From positions 20,254 through 84,253 of the forward strand of contig NZ_QSDR01000020.1 of NCBI RefSeq assembly GCF_003464085.1: a DNA stretch of 64,000 bases, written 5' to 3'. The notes below the pieces were generated by a model that saw nothing but the letters and a program-made list of their open reading frames with translations, made no database searches and was not told the DNA's origin. The translations under genes were made by a program, and so were the position numbers. Of the stretch, positions 1 through 7,992 are shown in pieces. The stretch's first letter is position 1, and every line of letters begins with the position of its first letter. The stretch comes from Clostridium sp. AM58-1XD. GTDB lineage: Bacteria; Bacillota; Clostridia; Lachnospirales; Lachnospiraceae.

Positions 1-479
1 ACATCCACATTCCGCCTGATTCTGGAAATCTCTTCAAGTGACAGTTCTCTCGCAGTAACTACCCGCTCTGCTCCAAGATCTTTCAAAAGCCTTGCTCCGT
101 AGACTCCCGTTACAGTCATCTGAGTGCTGGCATGGAGGTGGAGTCCTGGAAAATGCTCTCTCAAGAACGAAAATACTCCCAGATCCTGAACAATCGCCGC
201 GTCCAGTCCCTGTCTGTAGTATGGATTCAGATAATCATACAGCTCATCCATTTCCCCGTCCTTCATAAGCGTATTGACCGTCATGTAAAGCCTTCCGCCA
301 TGCAGGTGCATATATTCAATTGCTTCGAGCATTTTCTCCTCGTCCAGATTGTCAGCATAAGCCCTTGCGCCGAACCGGTTTCCCCCTATATAAACGGCAT
401 CTGCTCCTGCTGCTACAGCCGCCGTCATACTCTCAAAGGATCCTGCCGGTGCAAGGATCTCTACCTGTCTTCTATCCAC
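1..479 (-). CDS. Peptidase U32 family protein, N-terminal part (runs off the window)
   Basis: The reverse strand opens with a GTG start at 479 behind an AGAGGAA ribosome site and reads through base 1 without a stop, giving about 159 residues of N terminus. It begins VEILAPAGS and continues through GADAVYIGG, NRFGARAYA, MTVNTL and HASTQMTV, the signature blocks of the U32 peptidase/YrrO-like family. Members are linked to collagenase-like activity or to RNA and ubiquinone hydroxylation, so the substrate here is unknown. It follows zapA, separated by a terminator, in the same direction. The family signature PROSITE block and catalytic part lie beyond the window edge. Family assignment is firm; exact function is not. 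Confidence 0.85.
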   Translation of the reverse strand, partial: MDRRQVEILAPAGSFESMTAAVAAGADAVYIGGNRFGARAYADNLDEEKMLEAIEYMHLHGGRLYMTVNTLMKDGEMDELYDYLNPYYRQGLDAAIVQDLGVFSFLREHFPGLHLHASTQMTVTGVYGARLLKDLGAERVVTARELSLEEISRIRRNVD

Positions 480-553
480 GTCATTCCTCTCTTTCCACAA
501 ACAGATCTCTCACTTTTCCTATAATATCGGAGAACTTTCCCATGTAATGAAAA

Positions 554-579
554 AATGTCTCATTCAGCCATGAGACATT
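554..579 (-). terminator. Intrinsic terminator after zapA
   Basis: Arms at 554-563 and 570-579 form a perfect 10-bp stem with a 6-base loop. Read on the minus strand it is followed by ATTTTTTC. It ends the ruvA-ruvB-zapA transcript before the U32 gene. Confidence 0.85.
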
Positions 580-587
580 CCCAATTC

Positions 588-934
588 TTACTTTTTCTTC
601 GCCTCTTCCAGTTCCCGCACGGCCTTGTCCAGCTTCATCTGGATCGTCACCAGCTCATGCCTCAGACTGTAGGCTTCTTTTTCCAGTTCCGCTTTCTGGC
701 TTTCCAGGCTTTCCACCTGCTCCATAGCTTTGAAATAATCGTCTGCAATATTCAGCTGTGTCATCACACTCTGATAATCAGCACTCTGTTTGAGGAAACC
801 GTTCTGTTTCTTCATGCAGGAAATCTTCTCATTGATATAACTGGCTACTTTCTGTAAGTATGCCTCTTCTTCCATGCCCCCAAGGTATATATTTTTCCAT
901 CTATTAAAACTTCCGTATAATTCTTCGAACTCAT
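588..934 (-). CDS. zapA: Cell division protein ZapA, one frameshift near 878
   Basis: ZapA binds FtsZ and promotes Z-ring bundling at midcell. The start ATG at 934 has GGGAGTG upstream and gives MSSKNYTEVLIDGKIYTLG, the usual ZapA beta-strand N terminus. The frame then shifts, and the remainder (EEEAYLQKVASYINEKI, then NIADDYFKAMEQVESL and a Lys/Glu-rich coiled coil) is read in the next frame. One extra G in the G5 run at about 877-881 restores a continuous protein of about 115 residues. The longer upstream reading of the second frame (to 1049) overlaps ruvB and is an artefact. It is the last gene of the ruvAB operon. I treat the break as a likely assembly error. Confidence 0.8.
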
Positions 935-1032
935 CTCTATCACTCCCGCTTGTTGAAAATGCTGTATCCCTGCTTATCATACCACACATCGGTAATATAT
1001 TCCAGCCTCTTTTTCTACATATTGTGCCCCAT

Positions 1033-2028
1033 TTAACGAGACAGTCCAAGATGATGATAAGCCAGATCCGTAGCCGTTCTCCCTCTCGGCGTTCTGTTCA
1101 AAAGTCCGTTCATAAGAAGATACGGCTCATACACTTCTTCCAGTGTACCAGCATCTTCTCCCAGCGCGGCCGCCAGTGTGTCAAGTCCTACGGGACCGCC
1201 TGAAAACTTCTGTATAATTGTCAAAAGAATCGTCCTGTCGTTGTGGTCCAGGCCGATCTTGTCTACATCCAAAATATCCAATGCAAAATCAGCTACTTCC
1301 TTTGTAATTACGCCGTCATATTTTACCTGAGCGAAATCCCGCACTCTCTTCAACAACCGGTTAGCCAGTCTCGGCGTCCCTCTGGACCTCTTTGCAATTT
1401 CCATCGCTCCATCTTCATCTATGACTACATTCAGAACTCTCGCCGAGCGTATAATAATCGTCATAAGCTCCTTTGGCGTATAGAAATCCAGCTTCTGTAC
1501 GACGCCGAACCTGTCTCGTAAGGGCGCTGTCAGCAGTCCTGCTCTTGTAGTTGCTCCAACCAATGTAAAATGAGGCAGTTCCAGTCGGATCGACCGTGCA
1601 GATGAATCTTTTCCAAGCATAATGTCGATCGCATAGTCCTCCATCGCCGGATAGAGTACCTCTTCTACCTGTCGATTCAGCCTGTGAATCTCATCTACAA
1701 ACAGCACATCTCCTTCCTGAAGATTATTCAGAATAGCTGCCATTTCACCTGGTTTTTCAATTGCCGGGCCGGAGGTAATCTTCATGTTCACTCCCATTTC
1801 ATTGGCAATAATCCCAGAAAGCGTAGTTTTTCCCAAGCCTGGAGGCCCATAAAACAACACATGATCCAGAGATTCCTCCCTGGATTTAGCAGCTTCGATA
1901 AACACCTTCAGCGTGGATTTAATTTTTTCCTGGCCGATATAATCAGAAAGAAGCTGCGGCCTCAAGTTCATCTCTATCTTCTTTTCTTCCTCTGTCGTTA
2001 CGTCTGTCGTTATTACTCTGCGTTCCAT
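1033..2028 (-). CDS. ruvB: Holliday junction branch migration helicase RuvB
   Basis: RuvB is the hexameric AAA+ motor that, loaded by RuvA, drives branch migration at Holliday junctions in recombinational repair. The 331-residue protein has the family's usual length. Walker A GPPGLGKT is at residues 61-68, Walker [11 protein letters not shown] around 108-117, sensor [10 protein letters not shown] follows, and the C-terminal winged-helix domain ends in [16 protein letters not shown]. ruvA lies 95 bp upstream and zapA about 100 bp downstream. The reading frame is intact. Confidence 0.98.
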   Translation of the reverse strand: MERRVITTDVTTEEEKKIEMNLRPQLLSDYIGQEKIKSTLKVFIEAAKSREESLDHVLFYGPPGLGKTTLSGIIANEMGVNMKITSGPAIEKPGEMAAILNNLQEGDVLFVDEIHRLNRQVEEVLYPAMEDYAIDIMLGKDSSARSIRLELPHFTLVGATTRAGLLTAPLRDRFGVVQKLDFYTPKELMTIIIRSARVLNVVIDEDGAMEIAKRSRGTPRLANRLLKRVRDFAQVKYDGVITKEVADFALDILDVDKIGLDHNDRTILLTIIQKFSGGPVGLDTLAAALGEDAGTLEEVYEPYLLMNGLLNRTPRGRTATDLAYHHLGLSR

Positions 2029-2123
2029 TCTGTACTCCTGCTTCTGTCAAAAGGCCGCGTTCCCGCCTAAAGGCGATCCGCAGCCCGAACAAACTGTTTT
2101 ACTGCTACCGACAGCGATGTCAG

Positions 2124-2735
2124 TTAAAATGCCAGATATTTAAGAGACGCCTTCAGCACATCTTCAGCCGTCATATCTTCCCCGATCTCTACCCGTTTTA
2201 CAGCTCTGGCCGCTTCCATGCTGGAATATCCAAGGGCTACAAGGGCATCCACGGCCTCTTTTCCGGCTCTTCCTACAGCGCTCATCCCGGCCTCCGGAAT
2301 CTCTTCTGCAAACACTTCGTTTAGAATGTCTTCTGATTTCACCTTGTCCTTCAGATCAAGGATAATTCGCTGGGCTGTCTTGTTTCCAACCCCAGGTGCC
2401 CTGGAAATTGATTTTGCATCCCCGGAAATAATCGCCAGCCTCAGGCTGTCCGGACTGAGCGCCGACAAAATTCCCAGCGCTCCTTTCGGTCCGATTCCAC
2501 TTACGCCGATCAGCTGCTTAAACATGTCCATATCCTGTTTGTGAAGAAAACCAAACAGGCTGATGCCGTCTTCCCGTACCTGCATATATGTATGAATCTT
2601 CATCTCACTTCCAATCGGAGGAAGCTTTTCCATAACGGAGAGGGGGACCGAAATCTCATATCCGATATATCCCGCTTCTATAATAATTCTGTCTCCAGAT
2701 ACCTCTGCCAAACTCCCTCTAACATAAGAAATCAC
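2124..2735 (-). CDS. ruvA: Holliday junction branch migration protein RuvA
   Basis: RuvA binds four-way junctions as a tetramer and recruits RuvB. The 203-residue protein has the N-terminal OB fold (MISYVRGSLAEV start), two helix-hairpin-helix motifs (LIGVSGIGPKGALGIL and APGVGNKTAQRIILDL) and a C-terminal RuvB-binding three-helix domain (EAVDALVALGYSSMEA). The start is a GTG at 2735 with GGGAG nine bases upstream. It is the first gene of ruvA-ruvB-zapA, with a sigma-70 promoter just upstream. Confidence 0.97.
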   Translation of the reverse strand: MISYVRGSLAEVSGDRIIIEAGYIGYEISVPLSVMEKLPPIGSEMKIHTYMQVREDGISLFGFLHKQDMDMFKQLIGVSGIGPKGALGILSALSPDSLRLAIISGDAKSISRAPGVGNKTAQRIILDLKDKVKSEDILNEVFAEEIPEAGMSAVGRAGKEAVDALVALGYSSMEAARAVKRVEIGEDMTAEDVLKASLKYLAF

Positions 2736-2765
2736 AGTCCATTACTCCCTTTCATTGCTGGCTTT

Positions 2766-2794
2766 ATCATATCATAGAGTAGTTTTCAATGCAA
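2766..2794 (-). promoter_or_regulatory. Sigma-70 promoter of ruvAB-zapA
   Basis: On the minus strand, -35 TTGCAT (2794-2789) and -10 TATGAT (2771-2766) are separated by exactly 17 bases, about 30 bases upstream of the ruvA start. No LexA/SOS box is evident nearby. Confidence 0.6.
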
Positions 2795-3071
2795 GAAAAA
2801 AACCGAACAAATATTCTACTCTCCATTGGCTGTTCCTGGCCGCTTCATGCCCAACAGTACGCTTCGCGCAAAGCCTCCTTACGAAATCCCGCCTGCAAAC
2901 GCCATCATTGACTTCCCAAAGCCCGTCAATTATAATAAAATAGCTGAGCATATTATATATGCGAAGCTATTTTATACGCAAACGAAGCGGCAGCGCAGTT
3001 CGCGGTTCCCCTTTCGTGGAGTGAGGTTCGAACGAAGGAAAAATGCTGCCCATACACATCAGGAGGCTTTT
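2795..3071. other. Intergenic region with an imperfect palindrome (2940-2970)
   Basis: This stretch lies between divergent ruvA and the RNase H-like gene. An open frame runs through it into the downstream gene, but it has no ribosome site or recognisable domain. At 2940-2970 an inverted repeat pairs ATAGCT with AGCTAT and GCATA with TATGC, with symmetrical GA steps between the two helices and a 5-base loop. A TTTTA run follows, so it could act as a weak terminator. I see no promoter I would defend here. Confidence 0.4.
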
Positions 3072-4181
3072 ATGATCACTGTAGAAAAAATTCTGGATCT
3101 GCCGGATACATACCCTTTGGAACGCATCGGCAGACTGAAAGATCTGCTTTTTTTTGATATTGAAACTACCGGATTCTCCGGATTATCATCCAACCTGTAT
3201 CTGATTGGCTGCACCTATTTTTCCTGTGGTCAGTGGCACCTGATTCAATGGTTTGCAGATACAAAAGAGGCGGAACCTGATCTTCTTCATGCGTTTTTCC
3301 GTTTTCTGAAAAATTTCCGGACAGTTGTCCATTTTAACGGAGACGGCTTTGATATTCCATATTTGACGAAACGCTGCGAGGCCCTTTCCCTGCCATATGG
3401 ATTTTCTGATGTGGAAAGCTTTGATATTTATAAAAAAATACGGCCATACCGCCGTCTTCTGGGGCTGGATAGCCTAAAGCAGAAAGCAATCGAAGGCTTT
3501 TTAGGAATCTCCAGAACCGATCAGTATAACGGCGGTCAGCTCATAGAAGTATACAAAGATTATCTCATGACCCATGAGGATTTTCTGTACCGGCTTCTTA
3601 TGCTCCACAATGAAGACGATCTGAAGGGAATGCCTGTTATTCTTCCCATCCTCAATTATCCGGATTTTCTGGAGCATCCATTCGATCTGCGTTCCTGCAA
3701 CTCAACTGAATGCTGCGATATCTTCGGGCGAAAAGAGGCTTCCATAGTTCTCACCTGTGAAAGCACTTATGATATTCCAATCCCGTTTTCCAGAGAGGAC
3801 GACCGTTTTCCAGGTCTTAACCTGGAAGGAGACGGCAGAATGCTGACCATAACCATTCCCATGTATACCGGCGCTCTCCGCCACTTTTTCTCTGAGTATA
3901 AAGACTACTATTACTTGATTTTTGAAGACACCGCAGTACATAAAAGTGTTGGTGAATATGTGGACAAGTCTGCACGCAGACAGGCCACTGCTTCCACCTG
4001 CTATACAAAAAGGGAAGGCAGCTTCCTTCCCCAGTTTGATCGCATCTTTACTCCCGAACTTAGGAGAGAAAAGAAGGATAAAATTTCATATTTTGAATTT
4101 AACGACCAGCTTTTTCATAATGCGGATGATCTAAACAGATATATCGGCCATCTCATCTCCCATTTTCAGAGCTGCCGTTAA
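3072..4181 (+). CDS. Ribonuclease H-like / YprB-type exonuclease domain protein
   Basis: Start ATG at 3072 is chosen because a perfect AGGAGG lies at 3061-3066; the frame is open further upstream but without a ribosome site. The 369-residue product has a DEDD-type exonuclease fold: LLFFDIETTGFSG (Asp-Glu of motif I), VHFNGDGFDIPYL (motif II) and a downstream HNEDDLKGM motif III, as in B. subtilis YprB and related 3'-5' exonuclease-like proteins. The C-terminal 150 residues have no domain I recognise. The substrate (DNA or RNA) cannot be told from sequence. It is monocistronic between divergent ruvA and convergent DUF5662. Confidence 0.8.
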   Translation: MITVEKILDLPDTYPLERIGRLKDLLFFDIETTGFSGLSSNLYLIGCTYFSCGQWHLIQWFADTKEAEPDLLHAFFRFLKNFRTVVHFNGDGFDIPYLTKRCEALSLPYGFSDVESFDIYKKIRPYRRLLGLDSLKQKAIEGFLGISRTDQYNGGQLIEVYKDYLMTHEDFLYRLLMLHNEDDLKGMPVILPILNYPDFLEHPFDLRSCNSTECCDIFGRKEASIVLTCESTYDIPIPFSREDDRFPGLNLEGDGRMLTITIPMYTGALRHFFSEYKDYYYLIFEDTAVHKSVGEYVDKSARRQATASTCYTKREGSFLPQFDRIFTPELRREKKDKISYFEFNDQLFHNADDLNRYIGHLISHFQSCR

Positions 4182-4220
4182 GGCAGCCCTCCTCACCGTT
4201 CGGAAAATACGTTTTTCGAA

Positions 4221-4766
4221 TCAGTATGTGCCCCGGCGCAACAGTCTGCGGATATAAGCGAATGTATCGCCCTCACCCTTCACTTTCAGCATGAGAAGCA
4301 GCTTTTCCAAAAGCTTTCTCGTTTCCGGGTGGATCACAATATAATCCTTGGCCCTGCTGTAATACTCCCAGGCCGAACCGTCATTGTAATCTTTGCCCTT
4401 ATAGACCTTAGAAGCGGCAATTCTGTCCATAACCATTTCAATCACATATTTCAGCGGCATTTTATTCCCGATCAATCCCTTGGTCTTATCCGGCGCAAAG
4501 TCAATCCAGTATTCAAAATGATGTTTATTTCTTCCCTTGTGATGCAGCCAGGCGCCGGAATACCCCATAACGTCCTTTTCGGCCGCATTGGGACTCCTGT
4601 TCCCCTGAAAATAAAGAACTCCCGTCTTAAATTCCTCCCAGCTGTACTTGGAAAGATCGTGTAGAAGTCCCTGTTTGTAAAGTCCTACCTGAAAACATCC
4701 TCTCATAACAAGGAGCTTATGTTCTGTAATCGTCCGAAAATGACGCCATGCATTCAGAATTTTCAT
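4221..4766 (-). CDS. DUF5662 family protein
   Basis: The protein has 181 residues. The His/Asp-rich motifs HDLSKYSWEEF, WLHHKGRNKHHFEYW and DRIAASKVYKGKDY are those of the DUF5662 family seen in many Firmicutes. The spacing of His and Asp residues resembles a metal-binding HD-type helical bundle, but no activity is established. GAGAGG precedes the start at 4766. A plausible promoter lies 220 bp upstream, leaving an unusually long leader. Confidence 0.75.
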   Translation of the reverse strand: MKILNAWRHFRTITEHKLLVMRGCFQVGLYKQGLLHDLSKYSWEEFKTGVLYFQGNRSPNAAEKDVMGYSGAWLHHKGRNKHHFEYWIDFAPDKTKGLIGNKMPLKYVIEMVMDRIAASKVYKGKDYNDGSAWEYYSRAKDYIVIHPETRKLLEKLLLMLKVKGEGDTFAYIRRLLRRGTY

Positions 4767-4814
4767 TACTCAGCCTCTCATTCCTCTTCGTTTCTGTTTG
4801 ATGCTCTTCGTTTT

Positions 4815-4840
4815 GTTCCTTTGTTTCGTTCCTTTGTTTC
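4815..4840. repeat. 13-bp perfect tandem repeat
   Basis: GTTCCTTTGTTTC occurs twice head-to-tail (4815-4827 and 4828-4840) inside the leader of the DUF5662 gene. The surrounding 385 bp between 4767 and 5151 otherwise hold only the two divergent promoters. Confidence 0.8.
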
Positions 4841-4985
4841 ATTTTTTATTTCTTACGCTGCCTTTATGCTGTTTTCCATATACGTCCTGCGCTGATATTT
4901 TAAGCCGCAGTTTTCATCTGATTTGTCCGGCTGGCCGGCCGCTGCATAAGCCGATTTTCCGACGCCGTCTAAAGCAGCTGTTTCC

Positions 4986-5013
4986 ATTCTACCGCATTTT
5001 CTCAGTTTGTCAA
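4986..5013 (-). promoter_or_regulatory. Probable promoter of the DUF5662 gene
   Basis: Minus strand -35 TTGACA (5013-5008) and -10 TAGAAT (4991-4986), 16-base spacer. It implies a 5' leader of about 220 nt. Confidence 0.5.
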
Positions 5014-5063
5014 TTTCGCTGTTTTATTCGATGGAAAATCACTGTTTATTCTGCTGAAATAAT

Positions 5064-5092
5064 TTGACATGGATATAAAACTATGTTATGCT
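5064..5092 (+). promoter_or_regulatory. Sigma-70 promoter of the cold-shock gene
   Basis: -35 TTGACA at 5064-5069, 17-base spacer, -10 TATGCT at 5087-5092. The transcript would have a leader of about 55 nt before the ATG at 5152, shorter than the E. coli cspA leader. Confidence 0.75.
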
Positions 5093-5151
5093 TAGGTCAG
5101 CTGCAAATGACTGCAGTATAATGTTTTTTTCATATTTTTGGAGGTATCGCA

Positions 5152-5350
5152 ATGAGCAAAGGTACAGTAAAATGGTTCAACAACCAAAAGGGTTACGGAT
5201 TCATTTCTGACGAGAACGGAAATGATGTATTCGTACATTATTCAGCTGAATATGGACGGCTTCAAATCCCTGGAAGAGGGCGCAGCAGTAGAATTCGACG
5301 TAGTGAACGGCGCAAAGGGACCTCAGGCAACTAACGTTACTAAGTTATAA
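5152..5350 (+). CDS. Cold-shock protein, CspA family, frameshifted near 5248
   Basis: Small single-domain OB-fold RNA chaperone. The start has GGAGG seven bases upstream. The first 33 residues ([16 protein letters not shown] with RNP1, then NDVFVHYSA with RNP2) are normal. At about 5247-5250 the frame changes; the other frame gives [18 protein letters not shown] and [10 protein letters not shown] and a stop at 5348-5350. Restoring two bases (or removing one) gives about 66 residues, the family length. The uninterrupted reading would end in a non-homologous Arg-rich tail at 5334. A strong promoter and terminator flank the gene, so I think it is functional and the break is an error, though real inactivation is possible. 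Confidence 0.85.
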
Positions 5351-5457
5351 TCCTTTCATTAATCATTTAACCATTGGTACCTGTTTCAATATAGTTAGAA
5401 AAGATTTCGTTTTTAATTTTTTGGAATAAGTAATTTGGAATTAACATGATTAAAAAA

Positions 5458-5496
5458 CAGGACCGCCAGTGAATAGCTGGCGGTCCTGTTTTTTTT
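5458..5496 (+). terminator. Strong intrinsic terminator after the cold-shock gene
   Basis: A perfect 12-bp GC-rich stem (5458-5469 with 5477-5488), 7-base loop and a T8 tail at 5489-5496. Confidence 0.95.
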
Positions 5497-5655
5497 GACC
5501 ATCCCTATCTCCTATTCGCAAATATGGTCTTATCGTTCGTTCTGCTGCCTGTGATCCGTGCCTTCATTCACAGTACCTGTCCCCACGGCATAGGATATAC
5601 TATCAGTCCTGATAAAAGGATTAAAGTCATTTTTTATGGAAAGCTGGTGATTCAC

Positions 5656-6174
5656 TTGAAATGGCTGCACAGAAAATGGAAGCGTCTATATAAGGAATAT
5701 AAAAACATTCATCTGGTGGACCGGTTCCTAATAATCTTCATGGCCATTCTGCTGATACAATCGGCATACACTCTGATTATACAGCCGGCGGCGACAGCAC
5801 GTTTAAATGAGATTGACGTCATTGTCCGTACCTCTGCCGCCAGTATTTTCGGATATTTTCTCAGCGCCAACTTTATCCGCCGCGATTCTCATCCGCCGGA
5901 TGTTAACGGCGAATCTCTCGAAACCGCACAGATGGATGAATATCCGTCAATTGGAAATCACGTCAGTGAAGGAAATTCCCTTCAGATCACGGCAGCGGCG
6001 GCAGTGGGTTTATTCTGCTTACTGACGCTGATTCTGCTGAGAGATACGCGCGCCCTGGAAACCGCCAGCCCATATGCTTCGTCTACCATCACCCAGTTTC
6101 GGGATTTTGTATCAGGATGCGTGGGCTTCTTAATCGGCTGTCCTACATCCGCTAAAAATGATGAAAGGAGATAA
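5656..6174 (+). CDS. Small membrane protein, holin-like position upstream of an endolysin-like gene
   Basis: I do not recognise a named family. The frame is open from an ATG at 5524 that lacks a ribosome site. Likelier starts are GTG at 5647 or TTG at 5656, giving a basic N terminus (LKWLHRKWKRLYKEY). Hydrophobic segments follow: FLIIFMAILLIQSAYTLII, then TSAASIFGYFLSANF, and near the C terminus ITAAAAVGLFCLLTLILL. The last 17 bases overlap the open frame of the next gene and stop four bases before its ATG, so the two are translationally linked. The pair resembles a phage holin/endolysin or a recruited lysis cassette, but no other phage genes are present. The holin role is inference from position only. 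Confidence 0.5.
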   Translation: MKWLHRKWKRLYKEYKNIHLVDRFLIIFMAILLIQSAYTLIIQPAATARLNEIDVIVRTSAASIFGYFLSANFIRRDSHPPDVNGESLETAQMDEYPSIGNHVSEGNSLQITAAAAVGLFCLLTLILLRDTRALETASPYASSTITQFRDFVSGCVGFLIGCPTSAKNDERR

Positions 6175-6178
6175 GTCA

Positions 6179-6919
6179 ATGAAAGATATTACGTTATGCC
6201 ATCCCCGCCTGCAGCTTCTGGCCGGAAAAATGGTGGAAGAATGCAGCCGGCAGGGGCTTCTGGTTAAAATAGGGGAAACATTGAGAACTACGGCCGAGCA
6301 AAATGCCCTGTACGCCCAGGGCCGTACCAAGCCCGGCGCCATCGTCACAAACGCACCAGGCAACAGCTACAGTTCCTACCATCAATGGGGCACGGCTTTC
6401 GATATTTACCGTAACGATGGACGAGGCGCATATAATGAGGCCGGTAATTTCTTTGACCGCGTCGGCGTTATAGGCAAAGCAGCCGGTCTGGAATGGGGCG
6501 GCGACTGGAAATCCATCGTGGATAAACCGCACTTTCAGCTGCCCGATTGGGGAAGCAGCACCGCTGGAATCAAGAAATTGTACAGCAGTCCTGAAGAGTT
6601 CATGAAAACATGGACGCCTGAAAACAGAACCGGATGGATCAACGACCCTGCCGGTTACTGGTACCGCCGGGCCGACGGCAGCTATCCTTCCAATCAATGG
6701 TGTATCATCAACCATCACTGGTATCTGTTTAACAAGGACGGTTATATATGCACCGGCTGGCATCGATGGGACGGTACTTCATGTGACCCGTCCGACGGCA
6801 GCGGCAGCTGGTTCTATTTTGATCCTACGGTTGACGGCCCGCTGGAAGGAGCTTGCTGGCACACCAAAGACAAAGGAGCGCAGGAAATATGGTATGTAGA
6901 TGCTCCCGACCAAATATAA
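6179..6919 (+). CDS. M15 family D-Ala-D-Ala / L-Ala-D-Glu peptidase with cell-wall-binding tail
   Basis: Peptidoglycan peptidase of the VanY/CwlK/Ply500 type. Start ATG at 6179 has AGGAG eight bases upstream. In the 246-residue protein the zinc ligands are visible as YHQWGTAFDIY (His68, Asp75) and DKPHFQL (His118). From about residue 150 there are aromatic-Gly repeats (TGWINDPAGYWYRRADGS, HHWYLFNKDGYICTGW, SGSWFYFDP) resembling choline-binding/CW_1 wall-binding repeats. There is no signal peptide, as in phage endolysins, so release would need the membrane protein encoded just upstream. It could be a domesticated endolysin or a sporulation/lysis enzyme. Confidence 0.85.
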   Translation: MKDITLCHPRLQLLAGKMVEECSRQGLLVKIGETLRTTAEQNALYAQGRTKPGAIVTNAPGNSYSSYHQWGTAFDIYRNDGRGAYNEAGNFFDRVGVIGKAAGLEWGGDWKSIVDKPHFQLPDWGSSTAGIKKLYSSPEEFMKTWTPENRTGWINDPAGYWYRRADGSYPSNQWCIINHHWYLFNKDGYICTGWHRWDGTSCDPSDGSGSWFYFDPTVDGPLEGACWHTKDKGAQEIWYVDAPDQI

Positions 6920-6979
6920 ACAGAATCGTTTGTATCGTTATACAAAAGGATTTTTCTTTTTAAACACTTTTTAACAAAT

Positions 6980-7014
6980 AGAATCCCGCGAGCGGGATTC
7001 TCCGCCTACGGCGG
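6980..7014. terminator. Paired hairpins between convergent genes
   Basis: A 10-bp perfect stem (6980-6989 with 6992-7001, core GAATCCCGC) is followed at once by a second stem CCGCC/GGCGG (7002-7014). On the minus strand the first hairpin is followed by ATTTGTTAAAAAG. It probably terminates the hslO transcript, and perhaps both converging transcripts. Confidence 0.6.
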
Positions 7015-7059
7015 GTCGTTTTGGCGACATCAATCCAGATATCCGCCGCCGCCAAAAGG

Positions 7060-7939
7060 TTATCCTGCCGCTTTCTCAAGCAGCCGCTTCAGTTCTTCCA
7101 CAGTTATGGCATAATTTTTATTGCAGAAATGACAGTTCACTTCTATTGTCTTTCCTTCATCAATCATATCCTGAATTTCCTTCTTGCCAATACTGATCAA
7201 AGCCTTTTCCACACGCTCTTTCGTACAATTGCAGTCAAATTTTGTTTCGATACGGCTGGTAATTTCCAATCCGAATTCACCCAGAATATGTTCCAGTATC
7301 ATTTCCGGTGAATTTCCTTCATCCAGAAGCTTCGTAATGGATTGTACTTCCCCCAGTTTTTCCTCCAGTGCAGATATCATGTCTTCCGACGCACCTGGAA
7401 GCAGCTGAAGAATGAATCCTCCAGCCTGCCGGACCGTATTATCCTTGTTCATCAGCACACCGAGGGCAACAGAAGACGGCGTCTGCTCCGAAGTCGCATA
7501 GTAATATGTCAAATCTTCCGCAATCTCTCCAGTAACAAGAATTGTCTGGCCGATATACGGTTCCTTCAAACCTACGTCACGAATAACGCTTAAAACGCCG
7601 ACGCCAAGGGCTCCTCCCACATCCAGCTTTCCCTTGTCATTTGGAGGCAACATGACGGAAGGATTAAAAACATACCCCTTCACATCCCCTTTGGCATCTG
7701 CCGTTACCGTAAGGCCCTCGATCGGACCGTCTCCTTCTATTTTAAGAGTCAGAAGGTCATTTTCTCCCTTCATCATCACTCCCATCATCCCGCCCGCTGT
7801 CAAAAGCCGTCCAAGGGCTGCCGTTGCCACCGGCTGGTGTTATGGGCTGCTCTTGCATATTCCACCAGCTCTCTCGTCGTCGCGGCAAACGCCTGATCTG
7901 TCCCTCTGCGGCCGTTGCCCGAATGATATAATCTGCCAT
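7060..7939 (-). CDS. hslO: Redox-regulated chaperone Hsp33, two frameshifts near 7833 and 7893
   Basis: Hsp33 is a cytoplasmic holdase activated by oxidation and zinc loss. The start ATG at 7939 gives MADYIIRATAAEGQIR; the frame then changes (about 7892) to AFAATTRELVEYARAAHN, and again (about 7833) to VATAALGRLLTAGGMMG, after which it is open to the stop at 7060. One G and one C added at the two points restore 293 residues, the family length. The redox zinc centre is visible as CNC and CHFC near the C terminus. Two separate one-base losses within 60 bp of an otherwise intact gene argue for sequencing error. It follows the methyltransferase by 53 bp, probably in one operon. Confidence 0.9.
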
Positions 7940-7992
7940 ATCGTCTGTTTTCCTTTCCATAATATCTATATAAATTTCTACGCAATTTCCCA

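Noticed and set aside
486..548. 20-codon minus-strand frame starting MGKFSDIIGKVRDLF just before the U32 gene
   Set aside because: There is no ribosome site and it directly follows the terminator; too short to support.
4850..4990. 44-codon minus-strand frame in the DUF5662 leader
   Set aside because: It has no ribosome site and a composition unlike its neighbours; probably untranslated leader.
5152..5334. Cold-shock gene as a naturally truncated 60-residue protein
   Set aside because: The Arg-rich tail has no homology while the other frame carries the conserved C terminus, so a frameshift explains it better.
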